DNA of 64,000 bases from Leptospiraceae bacterium (GCA_015075105.1 JABTUZ010000001.1:817001-881000), one strand, 5' to 3'; shown: positions 15,281-25,433, counted from the stretch's first letter. The notes: generated from the sequence alone by a model not told the origin. Made by a program: numbers and translations.

Positions 15281-16531
15281 ATGTCAATTGAATCATTTAT
15301 TCCGCCAAAACAAAACTTCCCTACTTTATGGTTTACAGACCTTTCTTTACCGATATTAATTAAAACTATTCACAATTTAGATGATATTGTAGTCAGAGCA
15401 GAGGATATTCTTATGCTTAGGTCTTTAAAAGACGAAAGATTGATTTACGCATCAAATCATCCAACCACGAAAGAGCCTCCTGTTGCCTATCATGTTGCCA
15501 ACTTGATGAATACTCGATTTTTTTATATGGCGGCCAGGGAAGTTTTCGATTGGGGAATGGGGTTTGTAGGAGATTTTATTCAAAGTATTGGTGCATTTTC
15601 TGTTTTAGCAGGGACTACTGACAGGGATTCTCTAAAAACAGCTAGGTCTATTTTGGCAAGTCCTGCCGGGAAATTGGTATTATTCCCTGAAGGGGAGCCA
15701 ACCGGGGCAGAAAATGACAATCTATTGCCTTTTCAGCCGGGGGTATCTCAATTGGGGTTTTGGGCACTTGAAGACGCTAAAAAAGTTAGCGATGATGCGG
15801 ATATTGTAGTGTTACCTTCTTATGTAAAATACAGGATGAAGGGTAGTATAGATAGTATAAAAAGGGATATAGACCATTCTATTGAAGTAATGGAAAATAC
15901 ACTCGGGATTTCTAAAACTGGTAAAAATATAACTCACAGATTGTTGTCTGTCGGGAAAAAACTTGTAGAAAGAGCTGAAAAAGAATTTGGGATTACTCCA
16001 AAAGAAAGCGAGTCGTTTGATTATAGAATAGGGCATTTACGCCATGCAATTCTAAACGATATTGCCGAAAAAATAGACATCCGAAAATGGGATGAAAAAG
16101 ATCACGCAATTGATAAACTTAGAAAAATTTTAACTACAATAGAATTGACCAATGTGGGTATCCCTGATCCTAAAAATGAATTGCCTACAATTGACGCTGC
16201 GAGATGGGCAAGGCTTGCTTGTCAGAGAGCTTACGATTTTATTGCTATCAAGGTGGATTACTTGACTTCTTTACCTTCGGCAGAGAGGATTTATGAATGG
16301 ATCTATCGCTTTGAAAATGAGTTATTCGGCAGGACCAATCCAAGAGCAAATATAGCTTATGTGCATTACGCTACTCCTTTTAAATTGAGTGAATATTTGG
16401 AAGAATACAAAAAAGATAAGAAAAAGACAGTAGAGAAAATGACTCTTAGGCTTCGCAGTGATATAGAAAAATTATTAGAAAAAGAAAAATCTTTAAGTAA
16501 AGAGTTGTATGAAAGTGATTTTTTGTTTTAA
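15281..16531 (+). CDS. PlsC-like acyltransferase with long C-terminal extension
   Basis: 416 residues from the ATG at 15281; the frame is open further upstream, but that would run into the divergent methyltransferase gene. Residues ~50-150 carry the glycerolipid acyltransferase blocks: SNHPTTKEP (H60, with Glu65 where the HX4D motif has Asp) and LVLFPEGEPTG (E137-G138). The region 200-416 is helical and charged and not recognised. It probably transfers an acyl chain to a lipid acceptor at the inner membrane face; there is no obvious membrane span. Its partner across the 61-base divergent promoter region is an LmtA-like methyltransferase. Confidence 0.75.
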   Translation: MSIESFIPPKQNFPTLWFTDLSLPILIKTIHNLDDIVVRAEDILMLRSLKDERLIYASNHPTTKEPPVAYHVANLMNTRFFYMAAREVFDWGMGFVGDFIQSIGAFSVLAGTTDRDSLKTARSILASPAGKLVLFPEGEPTGAENDNLLPFQPGVSQLGFWALEDAKKVSDDADIVVLPSYVKYRMKGSIDSIKRDIDHSIEVMENTLGISKTGKNITHRLLSVGKKLVERAEKEFGITPKESESFDYRIGHLRHAILNDIAEKIDIRKWDEKDHAIDKLRKILTTIELTNVGIPDPKNELPTIDAARWARLACQRAYDFIAIKVDYLTSLPSAERIYEWIYRFENELFGRTNPRANIAYVHYATPFKLSEYLEEYKKDKKKTVEKMTLRLRSDIEKLLEKEKSLSKELYESDFLF

Positions 16532-16557
16532 TTAAAATTATTTAGCTGATTGTTTAG

Positions 16558-16592
16558 AAAAAAAAGTCTAATTTTGCACACAGTGTGCAAAA
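16558..16592 (-). terminator. Terminator: 23-base palindrome with T tract on the minus strand
   Basis: Bases 16570-16592 are a perfect inverted repeat with 11-base arms (ATTTTGCACAC and its complement) around one central base. Read on the minus strand the stem is followed after TAGAC by seven Ts (16564 down to 16558), the arrangement of a rho-independent terminator for the DUF1343 gene that ends at 16657. It lies between convergent genes and could also slow plus-strand transcription. A second small stem, ATACG-AAAC-CGTAT, is at 16609-16622. Confidence 0.65.
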
Positions 16593-16656
16593 TCTATGGT
16601 AGGGACGTTATACGAAACCGTATGAAAAAAATCTTTGTAGATTGAAAACTTAGTGA

Positions 16657-17910
16657 TTAATATAAAAAGTATTTTTTAATTTTTTCAGAGTACTCATTTT
16701 CTTTTTGAGCGTATGATTCATGGAAAGTATGAAATGGGATTTTAGAGTTGATCGACTTTCTAAATGAATCACTACCCCAAAGATAATCTATATGAGGAAT
16801 CTTACCGTAAGAATTCCAGCTCACATTTTGTTTATAGATTTCTTTAAAAGCCTGAATCAAAACATAGCCTAATTCTATCGGATTGTAATTTCTATTGACT
16901 AAGTTCAATCTTAACCCTCTACATATTTGATCCTTGTACGGGCCAAACGCAGGTTTAAAGAAAACATTGGAGAAAAAATAGTCTTTTGATTTAGTTTGTG
17001 AAATAACATAATCAGCCAACTTTTCAGGATTTTTCATCCAGGGCGCTCCAAAATAAATAAAAGGCGCTCCTGTTCCCCTTCCTACAGATACATTGATTCC
17101 TTCTAAAAACACCAAAGCAAAATAATTTCTTGCAGACTCTAAATTGGGCAAATTAGGTGAAGGAGTGTGCCATTCTAAACCGGTTTCTTCAAAAGTTTGT
17201 CCTCTTTTGAATTTTTCTACTGGGATTACTTGTAGTTGAACTTTATTGGATAAAAATATCTCGTTATAGTAGTTTGCACTCTCTCCGAGTGTAAGTCCTG
17301 TAAAAAATAGAGACGGAAATTCACCTGCAAAGTTTTCGTATTCGGGTTTTATTGTATCTCCTGTGGGCTTAATGTGCAGTGCCGGGTTTATGTGATCTAA
17401 GATGATCATTTTTTTTGTTCCAGATGTCATCTGTTCCATGAGCCTTTTTAACACGGTCAAGTAAGTATAACACCTCATCCCCATGTCTTGAACGTCAAAT
17501 ACGATAGAGTCAACCTCTGAAATCAAGTTGGCCAATTCATTTTTTTTAAGTCTGTAAATATGGTAAATTGGCGCATTGAAAAGAGTATCAATAGTTACCG
17601 GGGTTTGGCTGAAATCTTCTTCTAATCCTAAAAATCCGTGCTCTAAACCGATCAGATGAGTAATTTTTGCTCCATTTTTTTTAAATTCCGACTTTAAAAA
17701 TTCAGGGTTATTTCCAATCCCTGAAGGGTTTGTTACAAGTAGGATTTTTTTCCCGTTTAGAGTTGGTAAAACTGCCTCATAGAACTTAAAATAGGACGGT
17801 TTTACGTCTGATTCCTGTGGATGAACTCGGATTTTTGTATCGGGTTGGAGCGAGCAAAAGGATATAAACAATAATAAAATTAAAATTGGAAATAAATTTT
17901 TCTTGAACAT
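16657..17910 (-). CDS. DUF1343 (NamZ-type exo-N-acetylmuramidase) lipoprotein
   Basis: About 417 residues from the ATG at 17910; an ATG two codons earlier is possible. The N-terminus is a lipoprotein signal with lipobox LLFISFC. The body shows family landmarks: GKKILLVTNPSGIG, ITHLIGLEHGFLG, SIVFDVQDMGMRCYTYL, ILDHINPALHI, ETGLEWHTPSPNLPNLESA and EGINVSVGRGTGAPFIYFGAPW. Characterised members (Bacillus NamZ) release terminal N-acetylmuramic acid from peptidoglycan fragments. Here the enzyme would be membrane-anchored and probably works in periplasmic wall recycling. It is monocistronic, ending in a strong terminator. Confidence 0.88.
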   Translation of the reverse strand: MFKKNLFPILILLLFISFCSLQPDTKIRVHPQESDVKPSYFKFYEAVLPTLNGKKILLVTNPSGIGNNPEFLKSEFKKNGAKITHLIGLEHGFLGLEEDFSQTPVTIDTLFNAPIYHIYRLKKNELANLISEVDSIVFDVQDMGMRCYTYLTVLKRLMEQMTSGTKKMIILDHINPALHIKPTGDTIKPEYENFAGEFPSLFFTGLTLGESANYYNEIFLSNKVQLQVIPVEKFKRGQTFEETGLEWHTPSPNLPNLESARNYFALVFLEGINVSVGRGTGAPFIYFGAPWMKNPEKLADYVISQTKSKDYFFSNVFFKPAFGPYKDQICRGLRLNLVNRNYNPIELGYVLIQAFKEIYKQNVSWNSYGKIPHIDYLWGSDSFRKSINSKIPFHTFHESYAQKENEYSEKIKKYFLY

Positions 17911-17960
17911 ATACATTCAGGAAAATTATGCTAAGAAAATCATCAAGGAGAATAATTAGA

Positions 17961-19217
17961 ATGAATAAGAAAATCACACAATCTCGATTTTTTTGGAGTA
18001 TTTTATTTATAGCGCTTTTTCAGTACTGCGCAACCGGTAGTTCAAAAGGGAAAAAAGATGCAGACGTAGTTGGAAGAGATGGAAATACAATCACTGTATT
18101 TGGAGAAGCGTCAATTTACCAAGGGGATAAGCAGTTAGCAGAGCAAAAAGCAATCAAGGATGCAAAAACTGTTGCAGTTCGTAAGCTACTTGGTGAGCAG
18201 ATTTCATCAAAAAGTGGGGTTTCTGACGGAGAAAGTCTCGGGTCCAGTCTATTGGCAAAATCAGATGGATTCGTAAAAAATTATGAAATCATAGATAGGA
18301 ATTTCTATAAATTAGATACTCAAGATATGATTAAACTCACGGTAAAATGTGTGGTTGAAGAATCCAAGTTGAATACTGCTGTAGATGCACTCATGGCTGA
18401 TATTGGTAATCCGAGAACAATGGTTCTTGTGAAAGCAGATTTGGGTGGAACAATTGTAAACGCTGGAGCAAACGGGAACATGGCTGAGGCTATGATTATC
18501 GAAGCACTGAAAAAAAATGGTTCTAGAGTAATTGATGCCAGTGTTGCAAGAAAGCAACTTGCTAAAAATCCAAAAGCACAAGCAGGTGCAGACCCGGACT
18601 CGATTCAAGAAGGATCTCCGATCATTTCAATTGCTCAAGAAGCAGGTGCCGAAGTTTTGATCATCGGTGAAGTAAAGACTACAGATCAACCTCCAATTAC
18701 ACAGATGAACGGAAAAGCCTTGGACAAACCGATTTATAATTCTTCAGCAGATGGAACTTACAAAATTGTTCTTCTTTGGGGAGATGGCAAAATTGTAGGA
18801 ACAGGTGCTGAAAACGAAAGAGGGCCGGATATTACGCCTAAGGTAGCAAGAGACAATGCAGTAAAAAAATGGGGTGAAAAAGTAGCCAAGAAAGTAAACA
18901 AACAATTGAAAGATGAGTGGTTTCAATTAGCCGAAGGAAATCATATTATTTTGAAATTCACAGGTTTGAACGCAGAAGAAGCTACAAAATTTTCTGATGA
19001 TCTAAAAGAGTTTACGGCAGTAAAAGACGTAAATCAAAAATCAACTGCCGAAAGCGGTTCAGAATGGGAATTAACCTACCCGGGTAAAGAATCTGCATTC
19101 ACAGATGAATTGACATACAAAAAAGATAGAGGATTCAATTATCTAAGTAAGAAAGTTCTTACAATCAAAGGCTCCAAGAGAGGAGTTGTGGAAATAGAGT
19201 TTACCCCAATAAAGTAA
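17961..19217 (+). CDS. LPP20/FlgT-N-like lipoprotein
   Basis: 418 residues from the ATG at 17961, which follows AAGGAG (17945-17950); an upstream in-frame start at 17928 lacks such a site and would spoil the signal peptide. A lipobox ends at LFQYC. The mature N-terminus, ITVFGEASIYQGDKQLAEQKAIKDAKTVAVRKLL, resembles LPP20/FlgT-N modules (repeated Ala-rich helix after a short strand). The remaining ~250 residues include EAGAEVLIIGEVKTT and a repeat-like LKFTGLNAEEA segment; no enzyme motif is seen. It probably faces the periplasm or outer membrane. A strong terminator follows, so it is monocistronic. Confidence 0.7.
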   Translation: MNKKITQSRFFWSILFIALFQYCATGSSKGKKDADVVGRDGNTITVFGEASIYQGDKQLAEQKAIKDAKTVAVRKLLGEQISSKSGVSDGESLGSSLLAKSDGFVKNYEIIDRNFYKLDTQDMIKLTVKCVVEESKLNTAVDALMADIGNPRTMVLVKADLGGTIVNAGANGNMAEAMIIEALKKNGSRVIDASVARKQLAKNPKAQAGADPDSIQEGSPIISIAQEAGAEVLIIGEVKTTDQPPITQMNGKALDKPIYNSSADGTYKIVLLWGDGKIVGTGAENERGPDITPKVARDNAVKKWGEKVAKKVNKQLKDEWFQLAEGNHIILKFTGLNAEEATKFSDDLKEFTAVKDVNQKSTAESGSEWELTYPGKESAFTDELTYKKDRGFNYLSKKVLTIKGSKRGVVEIEFTPIK

Positions 19218-19241
19218 ATTTCTAATTACATCGAGTTCGGT

Positions 19242-19282
19242 AAACCCCGTTTTGTAACTACAGACGGGGTTTTATTTTTTTT
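19242..19282 (+). terminator. Rho-independent terminator after the LPP20-like lipoprotein gene
   Basis: AAACCCCGT (19242-19250) pairs with ACGGGGTTT (19264-19272) across a 13-base loop, followed by a T-rich run to about 19282. It lies 25 bases after the stop and directly before the M20 peptidase gene. Confidence 0.9.
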
Positions 19283-19291
19283 TAAAATACT

Positions 19292-20494
19292 ATGAAAGCT
19301 AAACTACAAATTTCAGAAGAAAGAAGAAATGAGTTGATTTCTCACAGAAGAGAAATTCACAAACACCCTGAACTTAAATTTGAAGAGATGAAAACTGCAA
19401 ATTTTATCAAGGATCATTTAAATAAATTAGGCTTTGGATTTCAGGATAATATTGCTAAAACAGGAGTCGTGGCTCTTATTGATTCTAAAATTCCGGGTCC
19501 AACAGTTATTGTTCGAGGAGATATGGATGCGCTTCCTATTACGGAAGAAAATTCAGTAGAATATAAATCTAAATACGAAGGTTTGATGCACGCCTGTGGG
19601 CATGACGCACATATTGCAATTCTACTTGGGTTTGCCTCTGAATTAAAGGAAAATATTTCCAACATTCTCCCCTTGGGGAAAGTACTCTTGGTGTTTCAAC
19701 CTGCGGAAGAAGGTGGGGCAGGTGCAGACTTGATGGTAGAAGAGGGGATTTTAGAAAAATACAAAGTGGACGGAGCCTTTGCTCTGCACGTTTGGAATCA
19801 TATAGAGGTTGGAAAAGTGGGAGTAGTGAAAGGGGCAATGATGGCTTCTGTAGATGAGTTCAAAATTCTGATTCGGGGCGTTAGTGGACACGGTGCAATG
19901 CCACAACATGCGATTGATCCTATTCTTGTTGGCTCTCATATAGTTACAGCGATCCAATCTATTGTGTCCAGAAATGTAGATCCTTTAGACTCTTGTGTTG
20001 TGACTATCGGTAGTTTTCACGGGGGCAATGCGTTTAACGTAATTCCAGAAACAGTGGAGCTGACAGGTACTGTGAGAACCTACTCTAAAAGTTTGCACGA
20101 TCAATTTCCGGGTAAGTTAGAAATTTTAGTAAAAGGAATTGCTCAATCTTTTGGCGCAACTGTTGAAATTGAATATAGGAAAATTGATAAGCCTACAGTC
20201 AATCATCCTAAAATGGCTGAGATTGTGAAAATTGCGGCTAAAAATATTTTAGGTGAAGATTCAGTTACTGAAGAAAATGTTCGGACTATGGGTGGGGAGG
20301 ATTTCTCTGCATTTTTAGACAAAGTACCGGGTTGTTATTTTTTTATAGGTTCAAGAAATTCTGAAAAAGGTTTTACGTATCCACACCACAGTTCAAAATT
20401 TGACTTTGATGAAGATGCCTTGAGTATCGGTCTTTGTGTAATGAAGGAAACAGTAAAAACTTATATGTTGCAAGAAAAATCACACTTCACGTAA
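19292..20494 (+). CDS. M20-family amidohydrolase (N-acyl-amino acid hydrolase type)
   Basis: 400 residues, usual length. The N-terminal [24 protein letters not shown] and [14 protein letters not shown], then [14 protein letters not shown], carry the Cys/His/Glu metal ligands of the M20D group (hippurate, IAA-amino acid and N-acetyl-amino acid hydrolases). GGEDFSAF and [11 protein letters not shown]-like C-terminal blocks are also present. It hydrolyses an N-acyl bond of an amino acid or peptide in the cytoplasm; the substrate cannot be fixed. The 3' end overlaps the convergent pepP gene by 15 bases. Confidence 0.9.
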   Translation: MKAKLQISEERRNELISHRREIHKHPELKFEEMKTANFIKDHLNKLGFGFQDNIAKTGVVALIDSKIPGPTVIVRGDMDALPITEENSVEYKSKYEGLMHACGHDAHIAILLGFASELKENISNILPLGKVLLVFQPAEEGGAGADLMVEEGILEKYKVDGAFALHVWNHIEVGKVGVVKGAMMASVDEFKILIRGVSGHGAMPQHAIDPILVGSHIVTAIQSIVSRNVDPLDSCVVTIGSFHGGNAFNVIPETVELTGTVRTYSKSLHDQFPGKLEILVKGIAQSFGATVEIEYRKIDKPTVNHPKMAEIVKIAAKNILGEDSVTEENVRTMGGEDFSAFLDKVPGCYFFIGSRNSEKGFTYPHHSSKFDFDEDALSIGLCVMKETVKTYMLQEKSHFT

Positions 20495-21772
20495 GTCTTC
20501 AATTTCTTCGATTTCTTTTGGAATTTCTTTTGTTAGATTGATTGGATTTTTTCCGTTTACTAGTATATCGTCTTCGATTCTTATACCAATTCCTCTGAAA
20601 TGTTTTGGGATAGAGTTGTCACTCGCATCGAAATATAGCCCGGGCTCGATTGTAGTAACTTGTCCGTCTTCCAACCTTCTGGATTTCCCGTCTATGTAGT
20701 ATTTTCCTACATCGTGTACATCAAGACCCAACCAATGACCGGTTTTATGCATAAAGAATTTTTTGTAGCTCTCTGTTTCAATAATTTGAGAAATACTTCC
20801 TTTCAGTAAATTCAAATCTTTTAGCCCTTCACACAAAGCATAAACAGTTTTTTCGTGTATTTCAGAAAATCGTCTGTTTTTTGTAACCAAAGAGATTGCC
20901 TCTTTTTGTGCGATTAATACCAATGAGTAGATTTCTTTTTGTGGAGTCGTAAATTTTTTCCCGGCTGGAAATACTCTTGTTACATCCGCAGTGTAGTAAT
21001 TTTTTTCTGCTCCACTATCTACTAAAATCAGGTCATTTTTTTGAATCACCGAGTTATTTTTTGTGTAGTGAAGTATAGTCGCATTTTTTCCTGATGCAAC
21101 TATATGCCCATAACCTCCACCCCAAGCACCTTGGCGAATATATTCACTTTCGAGTATCGCTTCTAATTCAAATTCAATCATCCCGTATTTGGCTTTTTTC
21201 ATCAGTTCAAGGTGACCAAGTTTTGTAATCCGAATCGACTCTCTGATACAATCAATTTCTTCTTTGGATTTGATGAGCCTCATCTCATGAAGAAACGATG
21301 GGAACTCTATTTTTTCCGGTCCATAATTCCCGTCTCTTAGTTTTTTGTTAAGTGTATCGCATAACGTAAGTATTTCATTGTCTCTTTCTTTATCTTTCCC
21401 AAAAAAATAAAAAATTTTTTCTTCGTTCGTGAACAGTCTTTCTTTTTGACTGCCCCAGTCTTGTAAGTCAAAACTTTCTGTAAGCTGTAGGAATTGTTTT
21501 ATTTTTTCTTTACCAAGACGAATCCCAGTCCAGATTTCTTTTTCTTTATTTTTGGGAAGTGCGAAAATTGCAGAGTAATTATTTTTTAAAATGAGAATTG
21601 CATCTGGTTCTTCGATTCCGGTAAGATAGTAAAAGTCTGAATCTTGTCTGAACTTGTATTCTACATCTTTGTTTCTTATTTTATTTTGTGCCGCAAAAAG
21701 AATGAGAACTTCTCCTTTTTTTAAAAGACTCATTGCTTTTTGTATTCTATCCTTGTGAAATTTTTCTTTCAT
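20480..21772 (-). CDS. pepP: Xaa-Pro aminopeptidase (M24B)
   Basis: 430 residues. The N-terminal non-catalytic domain (about 1-160, with [21 protein letters not shown]) is the AMP_N fold. The pita-bread catalytic domain shows all five metal ligands: two Asp in [16 protein letters not shown], His in [14 protein letters not shown], Glu in TIEPGLYF and Glu in GIGIRIEDD. The enzyme removes N-terminal residues preceding proline. It starts four bases after the GT9 gene stop, within the minus-strand series, and overlaps the M20 gene tail-to-tail. Confidence 0.95.
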   Translation of the reverse strand: MKEKFHKDRIQKAMSLLKKGEVLILFAAQNKIRNKDVEYKFRQDSDFYYLTGIEEPDAILILKNNYSAIFALPKNKEKEIWTGIRLGKEKIKQFLQLTESFDLQDWGSQKERLFTNEEKIFYFFGKDKERDNEILTLCDTLNKKLRDGNYGPEKIEFPSFLHEMRLIKSKEEIDCIRESIRITKLGHLELMKKAKYGMIEFELEAILESEYIRQGAWGGGYGHIVASGKNATILHYTKNNSVIQKNDLILVDSGAEKNYYTADVTRVFPAGKKFTTPQKEIYSLVLIAQKEAISLVTKNRRFSEIHEKTVYALCEGLKDLNLLKGSISQIIETESYKKFFMHKTGHWLGLDVHDVGKYYIDGKSRRLEDGQVTTIEPGLYFDASDNSIPKHFRGIGIRIEDDILVNGKNPINLTKEIPKEIEEIEDLREV

Positions 21773-21776
21773 AAAA

Positions 21777-22805
21777 TTATTCTTTTAATATAGAACGTAA
21801 ATTTTTATATATTTGTTTTGGGTTTTGATCCATCATGCAACGAAAGTGTTTTTTGGGGCAGGTGTTTCCTCCATGGATTCCGCACGGGCGACAGTCTAAG
21901 CCTTGTATTTCAGAAATATACATAGCATCGGATAAGGGAGTGTAGCCGAAGTCAGGAATAGTTGCACCGAAAATAGCAATAGTAGGGATATTGAAAGCTG
22001 AGGCAAAATGTATTGGAGAAGAATCGTTGGAAACTACCGCCGAGGATTCGCTGATTATATACGCAAGCTCTGTAAGGTTTGTTTTCCCTGATAAGTTTAT
22101 TACGTTTTTGTTGAAATTTTTTTGAATTGATTCAGAAAGATTAATATCTGATTTCGATCCGATTAGTACAATTTGATATTTGAAATTTTGTAAGATAAGC
22201 TGAATTAGCTCAATGAATTTTTCTTTTGGCATTTTTTTAGTCTCCCATACCGATGAAGGAGCAATAACAATATATTTTTTTTGTTTTAGATTTTCTTTTT
22301 TCATTATGTTTTTTATATTTATAGTTTTTGAATCTTCCAAATAAATTTCGGGTCTTCTTCTTTTTGGGTATTGACCTATACTTGGGTAAATTAAAGAAAA
22401 TAGTTTATCTACTTCGTGAACTCCAAGAATGGGTCTGTGGATTTTTTTTGTAAGTAGATTGGAAAAACCTGCCTCTTTGTAACCGATTCTTTCTTTTGCC
22501 CTTGATAAAAAAGAAAGTATGGAAGACCTGTGGGAGAAGTGGGGAGATAAACAAAGGTCAAATTTTCTTTTTCGTAGCTGTGATGCGAACCAGAAAAAAT
22601 AGAGTAAGTTTTTTTTTGCTTTTTTCTTATCAAATTCTAAAACCTCTTTTAAAAATGGATTTCCGCTTAGGATTTCTTCTGTTCCTTTATTCACTACGAT
22701 TGTGATAGAAGGTCTGTCGTATAACGCATATACTTCTCTTATAAAAGGAGTAGTAAGGATTAGGTCTCCGAGAAACGCAGTCTGTATGATTAAAATATTT
22801 TTCAT
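21777..22805 (-). CDS. Glycosyltransferase family 9 (heptosyltransferase-like)
   Basis: 342 residues. MKNILIIQTAFLGDLILTTPFI is the standard GT9 start with the GD pair near the acceptor site, and VVSNDSSPIHFASAFNIPTIAIFG is the nucleotide-sugar donor motif. ADP-heptose:LPS heptosyltransferases have this architecture, so a role in lipopolysaccharide core synthesis at the inner membrane is likely; the sugar is not certain. The CRPCGIHGGNTCPKKHFRC tail is a cysteine-rich patch found in part of the family. It overlaps the thiolase-like gene by four bases. Confidence 0.88.
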   Translation of the reverse strand: MKNILIIQTAFLGDLILTTPFIREVYALYDRPSITIVVNKGTEEILSGNPFLKEVLEFDKKKAKKNLLYFFWFASQLRKRKFDLCLSPHFSHRSSILSFLSRAKERIGYKEAGFSNLLTKKIHRPILGVHEVDKLFSLIYPSIGQYPKRRRPEIYLEDSKTINIKNIMKKENLKQKKYIVIAPSSVWETKKMPKEKFIELIQLILQNFKYQIVLIGSKSDINLSESIQKNFNKNVINLSGKTNLTELAYIISESSAVVSNDSSPIHFASAFNIPTIAIFGATIPDFGYTPLSDAMYISEIQGLDCRPCGIHGGNTCPKKHFRCMMDQNPKQIYKNLRSILKE

Positions 22806-23908
22806 GCTTTTTTAATGAGGGTCGCAAAGTTATTCGTAGCCAGCCCACCTATAGAATGGGTTAACCCTATCTCTGCATTGGGTGCATTTTTCATAAACTC
22901 AATAATCTCTGCAATTTGGGCAAGCCCTGAAGCTCCCACTGGATGACCTCTGGTCTTTAGACCACCGGATGGATTGATTGGGATTTTTCCGTTTGGGTGA
23001 GTTACCCCACCTATTACATTTTTTAGTGCCTCTCCTTTTGGAAAAATTCCTGCATCCTCTGCCCCTATTAGCTCAAATGTAGTAAATGCGTCGTGCAATT
23101 CGGCTACATCCACCTCAGATGGAGAAATATTCCCTTCATTATAAGCCTTTCGGAAGGCATCCTTGGACGCAGTAAAGCTATATCCAAAATCCACAGATTG
23201 AAAACTTCCTGTTCCATGCCCTGTTCCGATGATGGAAAATTCTGATTTTACTTCGCTTGATACTACAATAGAGCAAGAGCCATCTGAGAGCGGGCTAATA
23301 TCATATAAACAAAGTGGAGAAGAAAAAACAGGAGATTGAATGTATTCATCAAAGCTCAAATTTTTTTTTATGTGAGAAATTGGATTTTTTAACCCATTGT
23401 CGTGCAGCTTCTTTGAAATAGGAAATAAATCATTTTTAGAATACCCAAAGTCATTTAAGTAACGATTGGTAATTAGTGCTGCTCCTTGTGCCATGGACAT
23501 GGATAGAGAAATTTGTTTTTGTGATAAGACTGAGCCGAGTAAAATATTATTTTCTTCTCGGTTTAGCCTCGACATAACTTCTGTTCCTATGACTAACCCT
23601 GTTTTGAATTTCCCTGAATCCAAAAGAATTTTTGCAAGGTGAATGGCAGATGCACCACTAGACGACGCAGTTTCTGATCTGATACAAAAAATAGACTCAA
23701 GACCAAGTGCATCGCCTATCTTGGCAGGTAAGTTAAACTCTTGGGTATATCTCTCCGGAGCAAATGCAGAAAAAATCAAAAATTCGATTCTCTCTTTATC
23801 AAAATTCTGAATTGATTTTTTAGCTACATCTACAGATAACTCGAGATAGCTTTTATTTGTTTTTCCGAATTGGCTTAATACAGGGGAGTGAAGATAAACA
23901 TGGCTCAT
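22802..23908 (-). CDS. Thiolase-superfamily protein lacking the nucleophilic cysteine
   Basis: 368 residues with the SCP2/acetyl-CoA acetyltransferase layout: LHDAFTTFE (H272-D273), NPSGGLKTRGHPVGASG (GHP at 321-323) and GLTHSIGG (H351). Where active thiolases have a Cys three residues before the conserved Gly (as in CASG), this protein reads TASSSGASA (80-88), so Ser82 replaces the nucleophile. The C-terminal second Cys is also not evident. Claisen chemistry is therefore doubtful; it may be a CoA-binding partner or have altered chemistry. It lies between rsfS and a GT9 gene, with no partner oxidoreductase or DUF35 gene next to it. Confidence 0.85.
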   Translation of the reverse strand: MSHVYLHSPVLSQFGKTNKSYLELSVDVAKKSIQNFDKERIEFLIFSAFAPERYTQEFNLPAKIGDALGLESIFCIRSETASSSGASAIHLAKILLDSGKFKTGLVIGTEVMSRLNREENNILLGSVLSQKQISLSMSMAQGAALITNRYLNDFGYSKNDLFPISKKLHDNGLKNPISHIKKNLSFDEYIQSPVFSSPLCLYDISPLSDGSCSIVVSSEVKSEFSIIGTGHGTGSFQSVDFGYSFTASKDAFRKAYNEGNISPSEVDVAELHDAFTTFELIGAEDAGIFPKGEALKNVIGGVTHPNGKIPINPSGGLKTRGHPVGASGLAQIAEIIEFMKNAPNAEIGLTHSIGGLATNNFATLIKKA

Positions 23909-23914
23909 ATTTTT

Positions 23915-24316
23915 CTAAGATAGCTTTACGGGTTTCGCATCACCCCACAGTCTTTCGAGATCATAAAAATTCCTCTTTTCTTTAGTCATTATGTGTACTA
24001 AGATTTCTCCGAAATCGAGGAGTATCCAGCCAGAGTCTAAACTACCCTGACCATTGGATTGATTTCCCTTGCCGAGCTTTAAGTGTTTGAGGCTTTTTTC
24101 TAATTCACGAGCGGTTGCCTGCGCTTGAATGCTTGTCATCACTGTACATATCACAAAATAGGATAAGTAGGAATTTACATTCTCAAGATTTAAGATAGAA
24201 ATTTCTTCGCATTTTTTTGAAGCAAGAATTGTTTGAATCTGTAATAGAATTTTCTTGGTATCGCTATATTTTTCTTTTTTTTGAGGAATATTTTTACCTT
24301 CAAGGTTTGATTTCAA
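23915..24316 (-). CDS. rsfS: Ribosomal silencing factor RsfS (Iojap family)
   Basis: 133 residues. The Iojap core is clear: [47 protein letters not shown] and [14 protein letters not shown]. RsfS binds L14 on the 50S subunit and blocks subunit joining when nutrients are scarce. It overlaps the end of the LCP gene by 17 bases. The order nadD, yqeK, LCP, rsfS is a recurrent arrangement. Confidence 0.95.
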   Translation of the reverse strand: MKSNLEGKNIPQKKEKYSDTKKILLQIQTILASKKCEEISILNLENVNSYLSYFVICTVMTSIQAQATARELEKSLKHLKLGKGNQSNGQGSLDSGWILLDFGEILVHIMTKEKRNFYDLERLWGDAKPVKLS

Positions 24317-25433
24317 AATCTTCTCCTACGATTACAGTTGTATCTAAACCGAGTTCTTTGCGAATCAGGTGAACTACTTTTTTGGAATTTAAAGTTTCTG
24401 CAATTTTATATGAATACTCAGTATTCCCCGACCTGTCAATTACGATAGTTTTTTTTTGATTGGTTATCCAAGCATTTTCCACAGACAGTACTTTCAATCT
24501 TTTATCGTTTAGTATGGATTTTACTCTTCTTGCAAGCCCGGGCACATCTGTAGCATTCAATACTTCAGTTCTTGCCTTTTCTCCATCTAAAAAGTAATCA
24601 CTTCGCATATTTTTTTCAAAATTAGTAAAAGAGATTTTTGCAGTGTCCTCTTTTACAAATAGAAACGGTTCTTTTGTTTTTTTATCGGTCATAAGTTCTC
24701 CTGGAAGTTCAGAAGTTGAAAAAATAATATGGCTTGAAACAAAAAAATCATACAAAGAAAATAGTTCTAACGGGCTTAAATCTGTTTTTACTCGTAAAAA
24801 AAAAGATTTAATCCATTCTTTGGGCAAATCTTTAGATTTACTCAACCTATCATAGACTGTAAGCATCATGCTCAATTGCTTGTTCATTCTATCTACATAG
24901 TGGAGAGGAGATTGATCTTTTAATTTTAGGTATTCAGACACTGCTTCTCCGCTAAGATTCTCCTCACCTTTTTCCCAAAGAAATAGAGTAGATGGAATGG
25001 GTTTATCATCAAAATAAAAAGAAATCCCACCCATTATATCAACGAAGTCTTCTAAGTCTTTTTCTTTTACCTGCAAAAAGTAGTGAACAGGGAGATTGGA
25101 GAAGTGCGTAAACTCTTTGGAGAGAGAATGGATTTTCGAGCTTCCTCTGGATTCTACAATATCGTTTTTGTCGTCAAAAGAAGATAGCGGGTTTATAAAG
25201 TAAAGCCCACATTTTTTTTCTTTTGGTAAAAGGATCGCAAAAACGGAAAGAGAAATTTTATCATCTGAACCAACAGAAGACAGAAAAATTGTAATGGGTT
25301 TATTTTGAGATAGCCTTTTGTCTAATTTCGTCTTAGTTGCTTGCTTATAGACGAATAGACCTATAGAAAAAATTAATACGAAACCGGAGAGAACGAGTAC
25401 AAAAATTTTCTGTTTTTTCTTTAGGTCTTTCAA
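24300..25433 (-). CDS. LytR-CpsA-Psr-like protein with degenerate LCP domain and LytR_C domain
   Basis: 377 residues with an N-terminal membrane anchor (about 8-28). LCP-like features include the opening [13 protein letters not shown] and [11 protein letters not shown], matching the R-x-x-(R/K)-Q helix. The usual catalytic segments are altered: where active LCP proteins read SDT and S-I-P-R-D, this one reads SVFAILL and YFINPLSS, so the Arg and Asp for pyrophosphate handling are missing. The C-terminus (about 290-377, [17 protein letters not shown]) is a LytR_C module. A transfer role onto cell-wall or surface glycans is possible, but the catalytic losses make a structural role as likely. Confidence 0.75.
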   Translation of the reverse strand: MKDLKKKQKIFVLVLSGFVLIFSIGLFVYKQATKTKLDKRLSQNKPITIFLSSVGSDDKISLSVFAILLPKEKKCGLYFINPLSSFDDKNDIVESRGSSKIHSLSKEFTHFSNLPVHYFLQVKEKDLEDFVDIMGGISFYFDDKPIPSTLFLWEKGEENLSGEAVSEYLKLKDQSPLHYVDRMNKQLSMMLTVYDRLSKSKDLPKEWIKSFFLRVKTDLSPLELFSLYDFFVSSHIIFSTSELPGELMTDKKTKEPFLFVKEDTAKISFTNFEKNMRSDYFLDGEKARTEVLNATDVPGLARRVKSILNDKRLKVLSVENAWITNQKKTIVIDRSGNTEYSYKIAETLNSKKVVHLIRKELGLDTTVIVGEDFEIKP

